Assembly: GCF_035917335.1 (NCBI RefSeq)
Contig: NZ_CP109067.1
Span: 4,773,001 to 4,837,000 of the forward strand
Source of the DNA: Micromonospora sp. NBC_01813
GTDB lineage: Bacteria > Actinomycetota > Actinomycetes > Mycobacteriales > Micromonosporaceae
Length of the DNA stretch: 64,000 bases
Reading direction: 5' to 3'
Shown here piece by piece: positions 15,572-27,000 of the stretch. A program made the position numbers and the translations under genes. Each line of letters begins with the position of its first letter. Position 1 is the first letter of the stretch. Below the pieces are notes generated by a model. That model was not told the DNA's origin, ran no database searches, and was given only the letters and a program-made list of their open reading frames with translations.

Positions 15572-18500
15572 GCAGCGTCTTCGACTCGATCATCAATCGG
15601 GGCGAGTACCTGTCCGCCCACTACTTCGCCGACCAGCTCGGCACCGAGCTTAAGAAGCGACTGTTAGCCACCTGGGCGATTCGAGAGGGCGACGAGTACG
15701 ACAACCGGGCGACGCCCCGGCAGATGGTGCGGGCACTGCGCCGCGAGTACCTGACGCCTAATGTCCGTGGCTACCTCGCCGCCGGGCCCCAGGCCGACCC
15801 GTACGACCTGTTTGACCTCGGCACCTACAACGACCCCGAGTGGCGCAAAAGCCTGGTCGAGTGGCACCAGAATGTGCTGCGCGCACTCGGCTACGAACCC
15901 GCTCCCACCGAGCTGACAGTCCATCGGGCCGGCCGCGAACACGCCGTGCCTGTCGCCTACCACGGCCCCGGGATCGTGGCGCTGGACTGCGGATGGGCCG
16001 CGGACGGCGACGCCGCGTTCGACCCGGCCGGCGCCGGCAGGCTCCTGTCGCCGGTGCGGGTCAACGCCAGCGAACGCTACGAAACCGGGGCGGCCCTCGC
16101 GTCATGGCTGTTCCACGCCAACATCGGCCGTCCGGACTGCCCCCCACCACGCTTCATCCTCCTGCTGCACGGCGGCGTCATCGTGCTCGCCGACCGCAAC
16201 TCGTGGGCCGAAGGCCGCTACCTCGCCGCTAACCTCGACGCCGCACTTGAGCGCAACGACCGCGCCCAGTCCGGTGAGCTGGCCACGCTCGCAGCCTTGT
16301 TCTGCCGCGAGATGCTCTGCCCCGGCGAGAACGACACTGCCCCGGCGATGGACGCCCTACTCAAGGGATCCACCGTCAACGCCGTCGGGGTGTCCAAGGA
16401 GCTGCGCCACGGCGTCCAGCGCGCCGTGGAAATCATCGCCGGCGAGGTCCTTCGGCGGATGGCAGAGCCCGTCAACGACGTCACGCCGGCAGACATCGAG
16501 GAACCGCGCCTGCCGTTCGCCCGGGAACTGACCCGCGACTGCCTGCGATACCTCTACCGGATCCTGTTCCTGCTGTACGCCGAGGCCCGTCCCGAACTGG
16601 GCATCCTGCCCGCCGACGACGGCAACTACGAGGCAGGTTACTCAGTGGCGCGGCTACGGGAACTGGTCGCCCGCGACGAGGAACTGATGGAGGAGGAGGC
16701 GAGGAACAGCTTCCACCTCTACCACTCCCTTGACCTACTCTTCAACAAGGTCAACCTCGGTCACCGCCGCTACGGCACCGAGCCGGACGACGACCAGCCC
16801 GGCGACGACGAGCAGACCCGGCAGGAGAAAGCCGAGCGGCGCAGCGAGGACATCGGCCTGCGATTCGACCCACTGCGCAGCGAGCTGTTCGACCCGGACT
16901 CCATCCGGCTCATCGGCCAGCGGGCGCTCGACCCGCGGTGCGACGAGGAAACGGCGCCGCGCTGGCTCGACCTGCGCCTGCGCAACTCAGCCCTGCACCG
17001 CGTCCTGCGCCTGCTCACGATGAAGAAAGCCCGGCCAGGCACACTGGGCGGCTTCGTGTCCTACCGAAACCTCGGCATCAACGAGCTCGGCGCCGTGTAC
17101 GAAGGGCTGATGTCCTACACCGGCATCATCGCCGGTGAGGAACTGTGCGAGGTCGCCAGGGGCGGTGATCCTGACGAGGGATCGTGGCTCATCCCGGCCC
17201 GCCGGCAGAACGATTACCCAGACGACACACTGGTCCACTATGACGAGGAGGACGCCCGCCACGGGCTGCGCGGTGTCAAGAAATACGAACGGGGCTCCTT
17301 CGTCTACCGCCTCTCCGGCCGGGAACGCGAAACATCGGCCTCGTACTACACCCCCGAGTCGCTCACCACCGTCACGGTGGAGCTGGCGCTCAAAGAGCTA
17401 CTCGGCCAAGGCGCCGACAGCGACGCCGACCAGACACGCGCCGCCAGGCTCTTGTCGTACAAAATCTGCGAGCCGGCACTCGGCTCCGGCGCCTTCCTCA
17501 ACGAGGCGATCAACCAGCTCGCCGAGGAGTACCTACGCCGACGGCAGAAGGAACTAGACCGCTCGATCCCCGCCGGCGACGTGCTGACCGAGAAGCAGAA
17601 GGTCAAGGCATACATCGCCCTGCACAACGCCTACGGCGTCGACCTGAACGCCACGGGACGCGAGCTGGCCGAGGTTTCGCTGTGGCTGAACACCATGCAC
17701 CCGGGCATGCAGGCGCCGTGGTTCGGGCTACACCTGCGCCGCGGCAACTCGCTCATCGGCGCCCGCCGCGCCATCTACAGCGCCCACGACGTCTGCTCGC
17801 CAGAGAAGGCCTGGCTGAAAGCCAAGGGCAGCCTGCCGCCGACACCGTTACCGCTGCACCGCGACGGGCGACCGCAGCCACTACCCGACGACGCAGTGCA
17901 CCAGTTCCTGCTGCCCTCGCCGGGATGGGCCGCGATCACCCACTCCACCGAGGCGAAGAAGCTCGCCAAGGACGAGGTCGACCGGCTGGCCGCCTGGCGG
18001 CGAGGACTCCTCCAGCGCCCGGCTCGCAGCACCGCCCACCTCAACGCCGACGGCACCCCGAAGATCGACCGCCGTACCGGAAAACCGCGGCAGGAGGCTG
18101 CATCGCAGTTCACCAGGTTGCGCGACGCCGCCCGGCGGGCCGAGTTCCTGTGGTCGTGTGTAGTCAAGAGGATGGAGCTGTCCGAGCGGGAGATCGCCCG
18201 CCGGATCGACGTCTGGGGCGCAGACCCGGCCGACCCGGAGTACGCCTTCCTCCGGCGGCCCGAGCAGGCCGTGCCGAAGGAGAAGGTGTACGCCGAGCTG
18301 TTCGAGGCAGCGGGGACGCCGTACCGGCGCCTCAAAACTGTGATGGACGCCTGGTGCGCGCTGTGGTTCTGGCCCACCGACCGGATCGGCCTGCTCGACG
18401 GCACGCATCCCGAGTACGCGGCTGCCGTCGCGGAGATCGGCGTGGAGGCCCTTACTCAGCTACTCGGCGGCATCGTTGACGCCGAGGTACCGGTAGACCC

Positions 18501-21069
18501 CGCGCCCACCGGGGAAGACAGCGGCCAGCCGCCGGCCGCGGCGGACGAGCAGCCGCAGGCGCCCGAGCCGGTCTTCTTCCGCGCGATGACGCTCTTCCCG
18601 GTCGCCGGTGAGCAGATGGCGCTGGACGAGACGGAGTGGGAGACCGCCGCCGCGACGCCGGTCGCCACGTCCGAGCCGAAACCGAAGAAGGCGCCGAAGC
18701 CGAAGCAGCCGGCACGCCGCCCGACCATCCCACTGACAAGCGTCGATGACTGGCTGGACTTCCTGGAAGCCATGCTCGGCGCGGCCGACGTTCCTGACGG
18801 TACCCTGATCGACAAGTACGACGACCTCGACCAGATGAAGGAGTTCGAGGAAAACCTCGTCCTCTTCATGGGCATGGACAACGCCGATCCAGAGGCACGG
18901 TTCCCCTGGCTGCGGACGGTCCGGGAGCTCGCCGACCGGCACGCGTTCCTGCACTGGGAGCTGGACTTCGCGCTGGTCTTCGCGGAGAACGGCGGCTTCG
19001 ATCTTCAGGTCGGCAACCCGCCGTGGGTCCGGCCACGCTGGAACGAGGACGCCGTCTTGGCCGAGTTCGAACCCTGGTTCGAGCTGGAGGAAAAGCCCGA
19101 TCAGGAGGAGAAGGACCGCCGCCGCCATGAGTTACTGGAGCGCGCGGAGGTCCGGGGGTATGTGCTGCGCGAGCTGACCGCGACCAGCGGGCAGGTCGCC
19201 TTCTTCGGATCTACCCAGGTGTACCCGCTGCTCGTCGGCACGCAGCCGGACCTGTACCGGGCGTTTATGTGCCAGGTGTGGGCGCATCAGTCGGCCGGCG
19301 GCACGGTGGGCCTTCTGCACCCCGACAGCCACTTCACCGGCGACAAGGAGGGGCCGCTGCGGGGGGAGGCGTACCGGCGGCTGCGCATCCACGGAGACTT
19401 CGTCAACGCAGGGCAGCGCTTCTTCCCCGAGCCGGTGGGACACACGGCGCACTTCGGCGTCCACATATACAGCCGGCCCCGAGAAATCAGGTTCGACCAC
19501 CTGTCCTGGCTGGTGTCCACCGACGCGCTTCGGCACTCGCGGGACCACGATGGATCGGGGGACGTGCCGGGTGTCAGGTACAAGAACCGGGAGTTCGACG
19601 AGCGGCCGCACCGCAGCCGCGTCGTCATCGTCACGGAAGACGTGCTGGCGGTGTGGCGGAGGCTGCTAGACGAGGAGGACCGGCCGCTGTCCCAGGCGCG
19701 GCTGCTCTTCCCAGTTAGCACCGCCGAGGCCGCCGCGATCGAAGCGCTGGCCGCGTACCCGCTTCGGCTGGCCGAGTTGCTGCCGCAGATCTCCTCCGGC
19801 TATCACGAGAGTGGATCGAAGAGGGCCAGACTCATCGAGTACAACCGCGTCGATAGGGCGACCGGGCGCCAGTACCAGCCGGCGACATGGGGAGAAGTCG
19901 TCCTGAAGGGCATCCAGGTGAGCACGGCCACGCCAATCTTCAAACGGCACGACGCCAACAGCAACGACCCCTACGGCGTAGACCTGATCAGCCTGCCGTC
20001 CGACTTCGTGCCCGACACCGAGTACCTCTGCGTGCCGGGCCGAGACGCGGCGTTCCGGGAGGCGCAGGACCGGTGGGTGGACCACGAGGAACTGCGACGC
20101 CTGCGCACGGACGCGGTTGAGGTGACCCGGGCGCGAGCGCGCCTTGCCTCGACACTCGGGATGCCGGAGGTTGAGGTCGAGGACGAGCAGGTCGATGCGC
20201 TGCTGGTCGAGCAGGCTCGCCGGCCATACGTCGACTTCTACCGCCTGGCGTGGCGGCGGCAGGTGGCACCGAACACGGAGCGCGCCTTGTACTCGGCGCT
20301 AATCCCACCCGGGCCGACGCACATCCATGCCGTTCACAGCATGGTCATGCCGAGCATTCACCAGACCGTGCTGGTGGCCGGATTCTGGACGTCTCTCCCG
20401 CTCGACTACTTCCTTCGCGCTACGGGAAGGGGCGACCTCCAAGTCGCTGGAGCGAAGGTACTGCCCGCTCCGTCCGTAGCTCATCCGCTCGCCTCGGCGC
20501 TGTTGCTGCGTACCCTGCGGTTGAACTGTCTGACCAGTGTGTACGCGGGCCTGTGGGCGGAGCTGTTCGACCCCGCGTGGCTCGACGGCGAGACCTGGGT
20601 CTTCGAGTGGCCTGGCTTGCCGCCGCTGAACGACGTCACGCCGAACTGGCGGCCCGAAACGCCGCTGCGGACCGAGCGGGCCCGCCGGTCTACGCTGGTC
20701 GAGATCGACGCCTTGGTCGCCGTCTGGCTCGGGATGAGCGCCGACGCGCTCGTGGCCGCGTACCGTGGGCGGTTCCCGGTGCTGCAGAAGTACGAGGCTG
20801 TCACGTGGTTCGACGCCGACGGGTGGAAGCTCGCCGGCAACGCCCGCACCTTCGGCCAGCGGCAGACCAAGCAGACATGGGCGCAGTTCGAGGCGTACTG
20901 GAAGGACCCGGAGAACACTCCGCCGCCCGACGGCTACACGCCGCCGTTCTACAAGGCGGAGCGGGAGGCTGAGATGCGGGCGGCGCACGCCGTCTTCCAG
21001 GCTCGACTGGACGCCGCGGTCGCCCGAGGCGAGTGGGATCACGGGACAGCAGAGGTGAACGCGTCGTGA
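15568..21069 (+). CDS. drmMI: Very large adenine-specific DNA methyltransferase, DrmMI/PglX-like
   Basis: 1833 residues from a GTG preceded by GGGAGG; the upstream open frame is DrmD shadow. SAM-binding motif I is 'EPALGSGAFL' (about 634), followed by 'GVDLNATGRELAEVSLWL' and 'GNSLIG'. The catalytic NPPW lies only at about residue 1149, so roughly 500 residues, including a Lys/Pro/Glu-rich linker, separate motif I from motif IV. The family is N6-adenine class I methylase (Eco57I/PglX/DrmMI). It should mark host DNA so the system spares it; the C-terminal 500 residues are the likely target-recognition part. Both ends overlap neighbouring genes by 4 bases. Whether it also restricts is unknown; I see no clear nuclease motif. 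Confidence 0.82.
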   Translation: MSSVFDSIINRGEYLSAHYFADQLGTELKKRLLATWAIREGDEYDNRATPRQMVRALRREYLTPNVRGYLAAGPQADPYDLFDLGTYNDPEWRKSLVEWHQNVLRALGYEPAPTELTVHRAGREHAVPVAYHGPGIVALDCGWAADGDAAFDPAGAGRLLSPVRVNASERYETGAALASWLFHANIGRPDCPPPRFILLLHGGVIVLADRNSWAEGRYLAANLDAALERNDRAQSGELATLAALFCREMLCPGENDTAPAMDALLKGSTVNAVGVSKELRHGVQRAVEIIAGEVLRRMAEPVNDVTPADIEEPRLPFARELTRDCLRYLYRILFLLYAEARPELGILPADDGNYEAGYSVARLRELVARDEELMEEEARNSFHLYHSLDLLFNKVNLGHRRYGTEPDDDQPGDDEQTRQEKAERRSEDIGLRFDPLRSELFDPDSIRLIGQRALDPRCDEETAPRWLDLRLRNSALHRVLRLLTMKKARPGTLGGFVSYRNLGINELGAVYEGLMSYTGIIAGEELCEVARGGDPDEGSWLIPARRQNDYPDDTLVHYDEEDARHGLRGVKKYERGSFVYRLSGRERETSASYYTPESLTTVTVELALKELLGQGADSDADQTRAARLLSYKICEPALGSGAFLNEAINQLAEEYLRRRQKELDRSIPAGDVLTEKQKVKAYIALHNAYGVDLNATGRELAEVSLWLNTMHPGMQAPWFGLHLRRGNSLIGARRAIYSAHDVCSPEKAWLKAKGSLPPTPLPLHRDGRPQPLPDDAVHQFLLPSPGWAAITHSTEAKKLAKDEVDRLAAWRRGLLQRPARSTAHLNADGTPKIDRRTGKPRQEAASQFTRLRDAARRAEFLWSCVVKRMELSEREIARRIDVWGADPADPEYAFLRRPEQAVPKEKVYAELFEAAGTPYRRLKTVMDAWCALWFWPTDRIGLLDGTHPEYAAAVAEIGVEALTQLLGGIVDAEVPVDPAPTGEDSGQPPAAADEQPQAPEPVFFRAMTLFPVAGEQMALDETEWETAAATPVATSEPKPKKAPKPKQPARRPTIPLTSVDDWLDFLEAMLGAADVPDGTLIDKYDDLDQMKEFEENLVLFMGMDNADPEARFPWLRTVRELADRHAFLHWELDFALVFAENGGFDLQVGNPPWVRPRWNEDAVLAEFEPWFELEEKPDQEEKDRRRHELLERAEVRGYVLRELTATSGQVAFFGSTQVYPLLVGTQPDLYRAFMCQVWAHQSAGGTVGLLHPDSHFTGDKEGPLRGEAYRRLRIHGDFVNAGQRFFPEPVGHTAHFGVHIYSRPREIRFDHLSWLVSTDALRHSRDHDGSGDVPGVRYKNREFDERPHRSRVVIVTEDVLAVWRRLLDEEDRPLSQARLLFPVSTAEAAAIEALAAYPLRLAELLPQISSGYHESGSKRARLIEYNRVDRATGRQYQPATWGEVVLKGIQVSTATPIFKRHDANSNDPYGVDLISLPSDFVPDTEYLCVPGRDAAFREAQDRWVDHEELRRLRTDAVEVTRARARLASTLGMPEVEVEDEQVDALLVEQARRPYVDFYRLAWRRQVAPNTERALYSALIPPGPTHIHAVHSMVMPSIHQTVLVAGFWTSLPLDYFLRATGRGDLQVAGAKVLPAPSVAHPLASALLLRTLRLNCLTSVYAGLWAELFDPAWLDGETWVFEWPGLPPLNDVTPNWRPETPLRTERARRSTLVEIDALVAVWLGMSADALVAAYRGRFPVLQKYEAVTWFDADGWKLAGNARTFGQRQTKQTWAQFEAYWKDPENTPPPDGYTPPFYKAEREAEMRAAHAVFQARLDAAVARGEWDHGTAEVNAS

Positions 21070-24000
21070 GGCCGACGCTGCAGGCGCGGGCGCTGAAGGA
21101 GAGCCTGCTGCAGTATCTGTCGACCACGTACGCGTTGGCAGACGAGGGCGCACGGGAGGCCCTGCACCGCTTCCTCGGCGACGAGACGTCGGGCATGTTC
21201 CGCGGCCCGTACCTGCGGATCCGCACGCCGTTCACGCTCGCCGGACCGGGTTGGGAGCGGCATCTGCAGTGGCGGCGCGAGGGCTGGACGCCGTACGCCC
21301 ACCAGGCGGCGGCATTCGCCCGACTGACCTCCGCCAATGAGCACACACCGCAGCCGACGCTCATCACGACCGGCACGGGCTCTGGCAAGACCGAGTCGTT
21401 CCTCTACCCGGTGCTGGACCACTGCCGGCGGGAGCGCGCCGCCGGCAGGGCCGGCATCAAGGCGGTCCTGCTGTACCCGATGAATGCGCTGGCAACCGAC
21501 CAGGCCCAGCGGATCAACGAGTTGCTCATCGGCAACCAGGACGAGCTCGGCCGCGTCTCGGCCGGGCTGTACATCGGCGATCGGGCGGCCCTGCGCTACG
21601 ACCGGGTCCGTACCACGCGCTCGGAGATGCAGCTCACGCCGCCCGACATTTTGATCACCAACTACAAGATGCTGGACCTGCTGCTGCAGCGCGACGACGA
21701 CCGGCCGCTGTGGCGCGACGCTGACATCCGGTACGTGGTGGTCGACGAGTTCCACACCTACGATGGCGCGCAGGGCACCGATGTGGCGATGCTGCTGCGC
21801 CGCCTCGCGGCCGCAGTCGGGTGGCCGGACGAACGGCGACCGCTCGGCGACATCTGCCCGGTGGCGACGTCGGCCACGCTGGCGTCGGCCACCGACGAGG
21901 AGGCAATCGCAAGTCTGCTTGCCGTGGCGACGGACGTCTTCGGCGCCGAGTTCACCCACGAGTCGATCGTCGGGGAGGACCGGTTGTCGGTCGACGAGTT
22001 CATCCCGATGGACGACCTCCGTCAGGCGCTGCCGTTGCCGTCACCGGACGAGATCCTGGCGCTGCCCGATCCCGCCGTCAGTGACAGCGCGCTGCTGGAT
22101 CTCATCGAGGCGGTCACGGCGATCCGGGATCCGGACCGGGCGCTGCTGGGTAGCAACCTGAAGCGGCACCTGTTCACCAGGGCCGTACTCATGGCGTTCA
22201 GCGGCGACCTTCGAATCAACGCCGAGGTGCTCGACACGATGTGGAGGGCCGGCGCCTCCGGCTGGGCCGCGACGATCGCGCGGCAGCCGGAGAAGGCCGC
22301 CGAGGCGCTGGCGCGGTTCGTGGCGTTGCTCTCCCACGCCCGCGACCCGGACGCGAAGCCCGGCGAGGTGCGGCCATTCGTTCACGTCGAGGTCCACCAG
22401 TGGGCCCGCGCGGTGACCCGCCTGCTGCGCGGTGTGCTGCCGTGGCCGCGCGCGGAGTTCCGCTGGGATGTCGCAGGCAATGAGGACAGCATGGCGCGGG
22501 GTGGAAACCCTGTCGTGCCGGCTACCACAGCCACGGCCGGTCAGACCGCGAACCTGTTCCTTCCCGCGGTCTACTGCCGGTCGTGCGGCCGGTCGGGCTG
22601 GGCCGTGTTCTCGCCCGAGAGCGACGACGGCGAAGTCCAGTTCGACACTTTCAAGATCCGTCGGGCGGCTGCCGGCCAGGACAAGGTACGTGTTCGGTAC
22701 CTCATCGCCGGCACCGACCGGGAAGCGCGGGAAGGGTCAGGGCCGACAGTCATGCCGGTCAGTGCCCGTCGCGGTGCGAGCGGCTCGTCGGCAACGCAGG
22801 GTGTGGCCGGTACGTTGCTGGTGCTGGACGCCGTCCGGCAGCGGCTGCGCCCGCCGGACCCGGCCGGTGACTATGACACCGTGACCGGGGAGCCCCGGCT
22901 GACGGCGCGGGACTCGGCGTTCGTGCTGGCCAACGTCGGCCCGACGGCGAACACCGCGGCGCGGGAGGACTGGTGTCCCGCCTGCGGGGAGCGCAACGCG
23001 ATCCGGTTCCTCGGCACGGGCGCAGCCGCGGTGGCGGCGGCCGCGATCACGCAGCTGTTCACCGGCGGCGAGCTGGACAGGGAGGCAGGCGAGGCCAAGA
23101 CGTTGATGTTCAACGACTCGGTGCAGGACGCCGCCCACCGCGCCGGGTTCGTGGCCAACCGCTCGTACACCTTCTCGTTGCGGGCTCTGCTCACCGCGCA
23201 CCTCAATGAGCGCGACGGCACGGCCCTGAATGATCTGATCGCCGACGTCGTCGCGGCCACCACGGATCCCGCGACGCTGGCGGCCGTCGTGCCGCCGGAC
23301 TTGCATGGCCTACGCGGGGTTGACCGGCTGTTGTCCGGTCGTGGTCGGGGCGGTGACCTGGCGACCTGGAAGCTGGTCGGGCAGCGGCTGGCGTTTGAGA
23401 CGCTGATGGAGTTCGGGTTCCGCTCCCGCAACGGTCGCACGCTGGAGTTGACCCGTACCGCCGCCGCGCACGTGCGCATCCCCGATCCGGCCGCCGCGGT
23501 CGCGCTGGTCCGGGAGATCCACGCCGAGTTGGACCGCGACGGGCTGCCGGTGGTGGCCCAGGACGACACCCGCTACCTGGCCTTCCTGCGCGTCTTCCTG
23601 GAGCGGCTGCGCACGCGCGGTGCGGTCGCGCACACGTGGCTGGACCAGTACATCAACGAGGCGGGAACTAGCCGCTACTTCATCTGGGGGCGGCGGCCGG
23701 TCGGGATGCGGGCGTTCCCGAGCCGGGTCGCTGCCCCGGTGTTCCTGCTCGCCGCGCCGAAGGCGGGCAGTGAGTTCGACATCGCGGGCGGGCGGCTGTC
23801 CTGGTACGAGCGCTGGGCGGGTCGTTGCCTGGCGTTGCCGCGCGAGCTGGCGGGAGAGTTCTGGGGTCTGCTGCTGCCCAAGCTCACCTCGGCTGGTTTG
23901 CTGTCGGTGCGCACGCCCAACGACACCTCCGGGCGGGTCTACGGGTTGCGGCCCGGCAATGTCGAGGCGTTGCTGCTCGACGACAAGGAGGTGTCGCAGT

Positions 24001-27000
24001 CGTTCGTGCGCTGCCCGGTCTGCTCCTGGGAGCAGACGGTTCACCCGTCGCTGCTGGATCAGTGGCGTGACCAGCCGTGTCCGTCGTACCGGTGCCGCAC
24101 CGGTCGCCTGGTCGCCGGGGACCGTCCGGACGGCCTGGGACGCCACCACCGCGACCGCGACTACACCCGCGACTACTACCGAGGGCTGTACCGCCGGGCG
24201 GGCACCTACCAGATCGTGACGGCCGAGCACACGGGCCTGCTCACCCGGCCGCAGCGGGAACGCGTCGAGGTGGCGTTCAAGCGCAACTTGGGCGACAGTG
24301 ACGCCCGGTACAACGACCCCAACGTGTTGTCCTGCACGCCCACGCTGGAGATGGGCATCGACATCGGTGACCTCTCGGCGGTGGTGCTGGCGGCGCTGCC
24401 GCGCCGGCCCGCCAGCTACGCCCAGCAGACCGGCCGGGCCGGCCGCCGCACCGGCAACGCGTTTCTGCTGACCATCCCCGACCGGCGGCGGCGAGACCTG
24501 TACTTCCTGGACCGGCCCAGGGATCTCATGGCCGGCGCGATCGTGCCGCCCGGCTGCTACCTGTCGGCGGTGGAGATCCTCCGTCGTCAGTACGTCGCCC
24601 ACCTGCTCGACCTAGCGGCCGCCGAGAAGCTGGTCCGCGGCGACGGGATCGTCCTGCGGCCGCTGCCGCGCCGGGCACCCGCGCTGTTCGGCCCGTCCGG
24701 ATACCTCACCGACCTCGTCCAAGTCGCCACGGCGCAGGGCGCGACCCTGGTCGAGGGCTTCCTTCGGCTGTTTCCCACCGGAATCAGCGAGCACGTCAAG
24801 GACGAGCTGAGGGTTTTCGCCACCCGCCGGCTGGCTTCCGCTGTCGAGGAGGCCGAGCGCGAGTGGCAGCGGATGGAAACCCTCCTTCGCACCCGGCTGC
24901 GGGCAATTGACGAGGCGTACGCCGAACTGCACGACACGGACCCGGAGCAGGCGCGGGAAAAGGCCGAGTTGGACGCCGAGCGGCGCGTCGTGGGCAAGCG
25001 GCTGCTGCTGCGGGGCGACACGTCGGCTCAGGCCACGCTGTGCGACCTCGGCCTGCTCCCGAACTACGCGCTGATCGACACGACCACCACGCTGTCGGCC
25101 ACCGTCTACGGCGAGGACGGGGTCGTCGACCCCCGGACCGGACGTCCACGCATCACCGCCGAGAACATGACGTACCAACGTCCGCGACGCTTCGCCCTGT
25201 CGGAGCTGGCCCCAGGAAACACGTTCTACGCCCAAGGCTACCGGCACGAGATCACCGGCCTGGAGCTGATGACCGGCGGGCGGCCGGACTGGCACAGCTG
25301 GCGTGTCTGCCCGGCGTGCGGATACGTGCGCACCGAGCACGCCACCAACGACCGGTCACCGTGCCCTCGCTGCCACAGCACCCAGATCGCCGATGACGGA
25401 TCCTGCCTCTTCCACGTGGTGGAGCCCGTCACGGTGACGTCCCGCGACCGGCGGGAGGACGCCCGCATCCGTGACGACCAGGACGAGCGCGACCGCCGCT
25501 TCTACACCGTCATCGACGCGGTCGACTTTCCCGAGGACACCATCGCTCGCGGATCGTGGCGGCACGTCCGTCAGACCTTCGGCGTCGACTACTGCCGGCA
25601 GGCGATGATCCGCCGCGTCAACATCGGGCCGGCCCGATTCGACGCCCCGCCCCGGGACACCTTCGCCGGGCACACCGTGCGGCTCAACCCGTTCCACGTG
25701 TGCACCGGATGCGGCGCGGCCACCGCAGACGGCAAGCCGGTCTTCGACCACGACACCGACGCGCTGACCTCCTCGGCCGCACGTAACCCGAAGCTCAAGC
25801 ACCACCGGCCCTGGTGCCCGCTACGGCGCGCACGGCGCGACGGTATCACCCAGGAGCCGGTACTGCTGGCCCATCAGCTACGCACCGAGGCGATCCGCGT
25901 GCTGCTGCCGGCCGCGACAGCGGACGTCGACGCCAAGGTGCACTCCTTCCGGGCGGCCCTGCGCATGGGCATCGACCTGCACTTCGGTGGAGATCCCCAG
26001 CACCTCGACACCACCATCGCCTCCATGCCGGACCAAGCCAGCGGAGAACGCCGCTGGTTCCTGGTGGTGTTCGACGAACTGCCCGGCGGCACCGGCTACC
26101 TCGACCGGCTGACCAAGCCGGACGCCTTCAAGGACACCCTGGCCAAGGCATACGAGGCGCTGCGCAGCTGCCCGTGCGCTGAGGAACAGCGCCGGGCGTG
26201 CCACCGGTGCCTGCACCGCTACACCCCCGAATCGCTGCAGGACGTCGTGTCCCGACGCACGGCCATAGCGATGATCGAATCGCTGCTGTTCACCGCCGCC
26301 GGCACCGACGGGTGGGACACCGAGGAAGTCACCCACACCGGGCTGATCGGACTGGACCAGCAGGTCGAGTCCGACCTGGAGGCGCGTTTCCTCGCGGCCC
26401 TGCGGGAGTGGGCCACAGTGACCGACGACGTCGCCCTCGATGAGGACGGGCACGCCAGCGGACATCTGCGATTCACGTCAGGCGCCGACATCGTGCACTG
26501 GCGGCTCACCGCCCAGCAGCAGGTCAGCGGCACCCGCACCGACTTCACGTTCACCCGCGTAGACGGGCCGACGCAGAGTGTGAAGGTCTACCTGGAGGGC
26601 TACCGGTACCACGCCACCCGCGAACACAACCGCATCGCCACCGACGCCGCACAACGCACCCGCCTGCGCGCCGACGGCCACGCCGTCTTCCAAATCACCT
26701 GGGCCGACATCGACCTCTTCGAGGGCCGCACCACCAATGCAGATCCCGTCTGGCCGCCCTATGCCGGGATGGCACAGGAACAAGCCAAAACGGCCTACGA
26801 GCAGTACGGCGGGCAGCGGGTGGACCTACCCAGGGCGGTGTTCGCCAACCCCATCGACACCATGATCGCCTATCTGCGCGATCCCGACGCCGGCCGCTGG
26901 GCCCGCCGGGCGAACGCGCTGGTAACCGGGCTGCTCGCCACGCCCGGCACGGTCCCGATCATCGCTACCGGGAAGCGTCACGTGCTCGCCGCGGCGCTCC

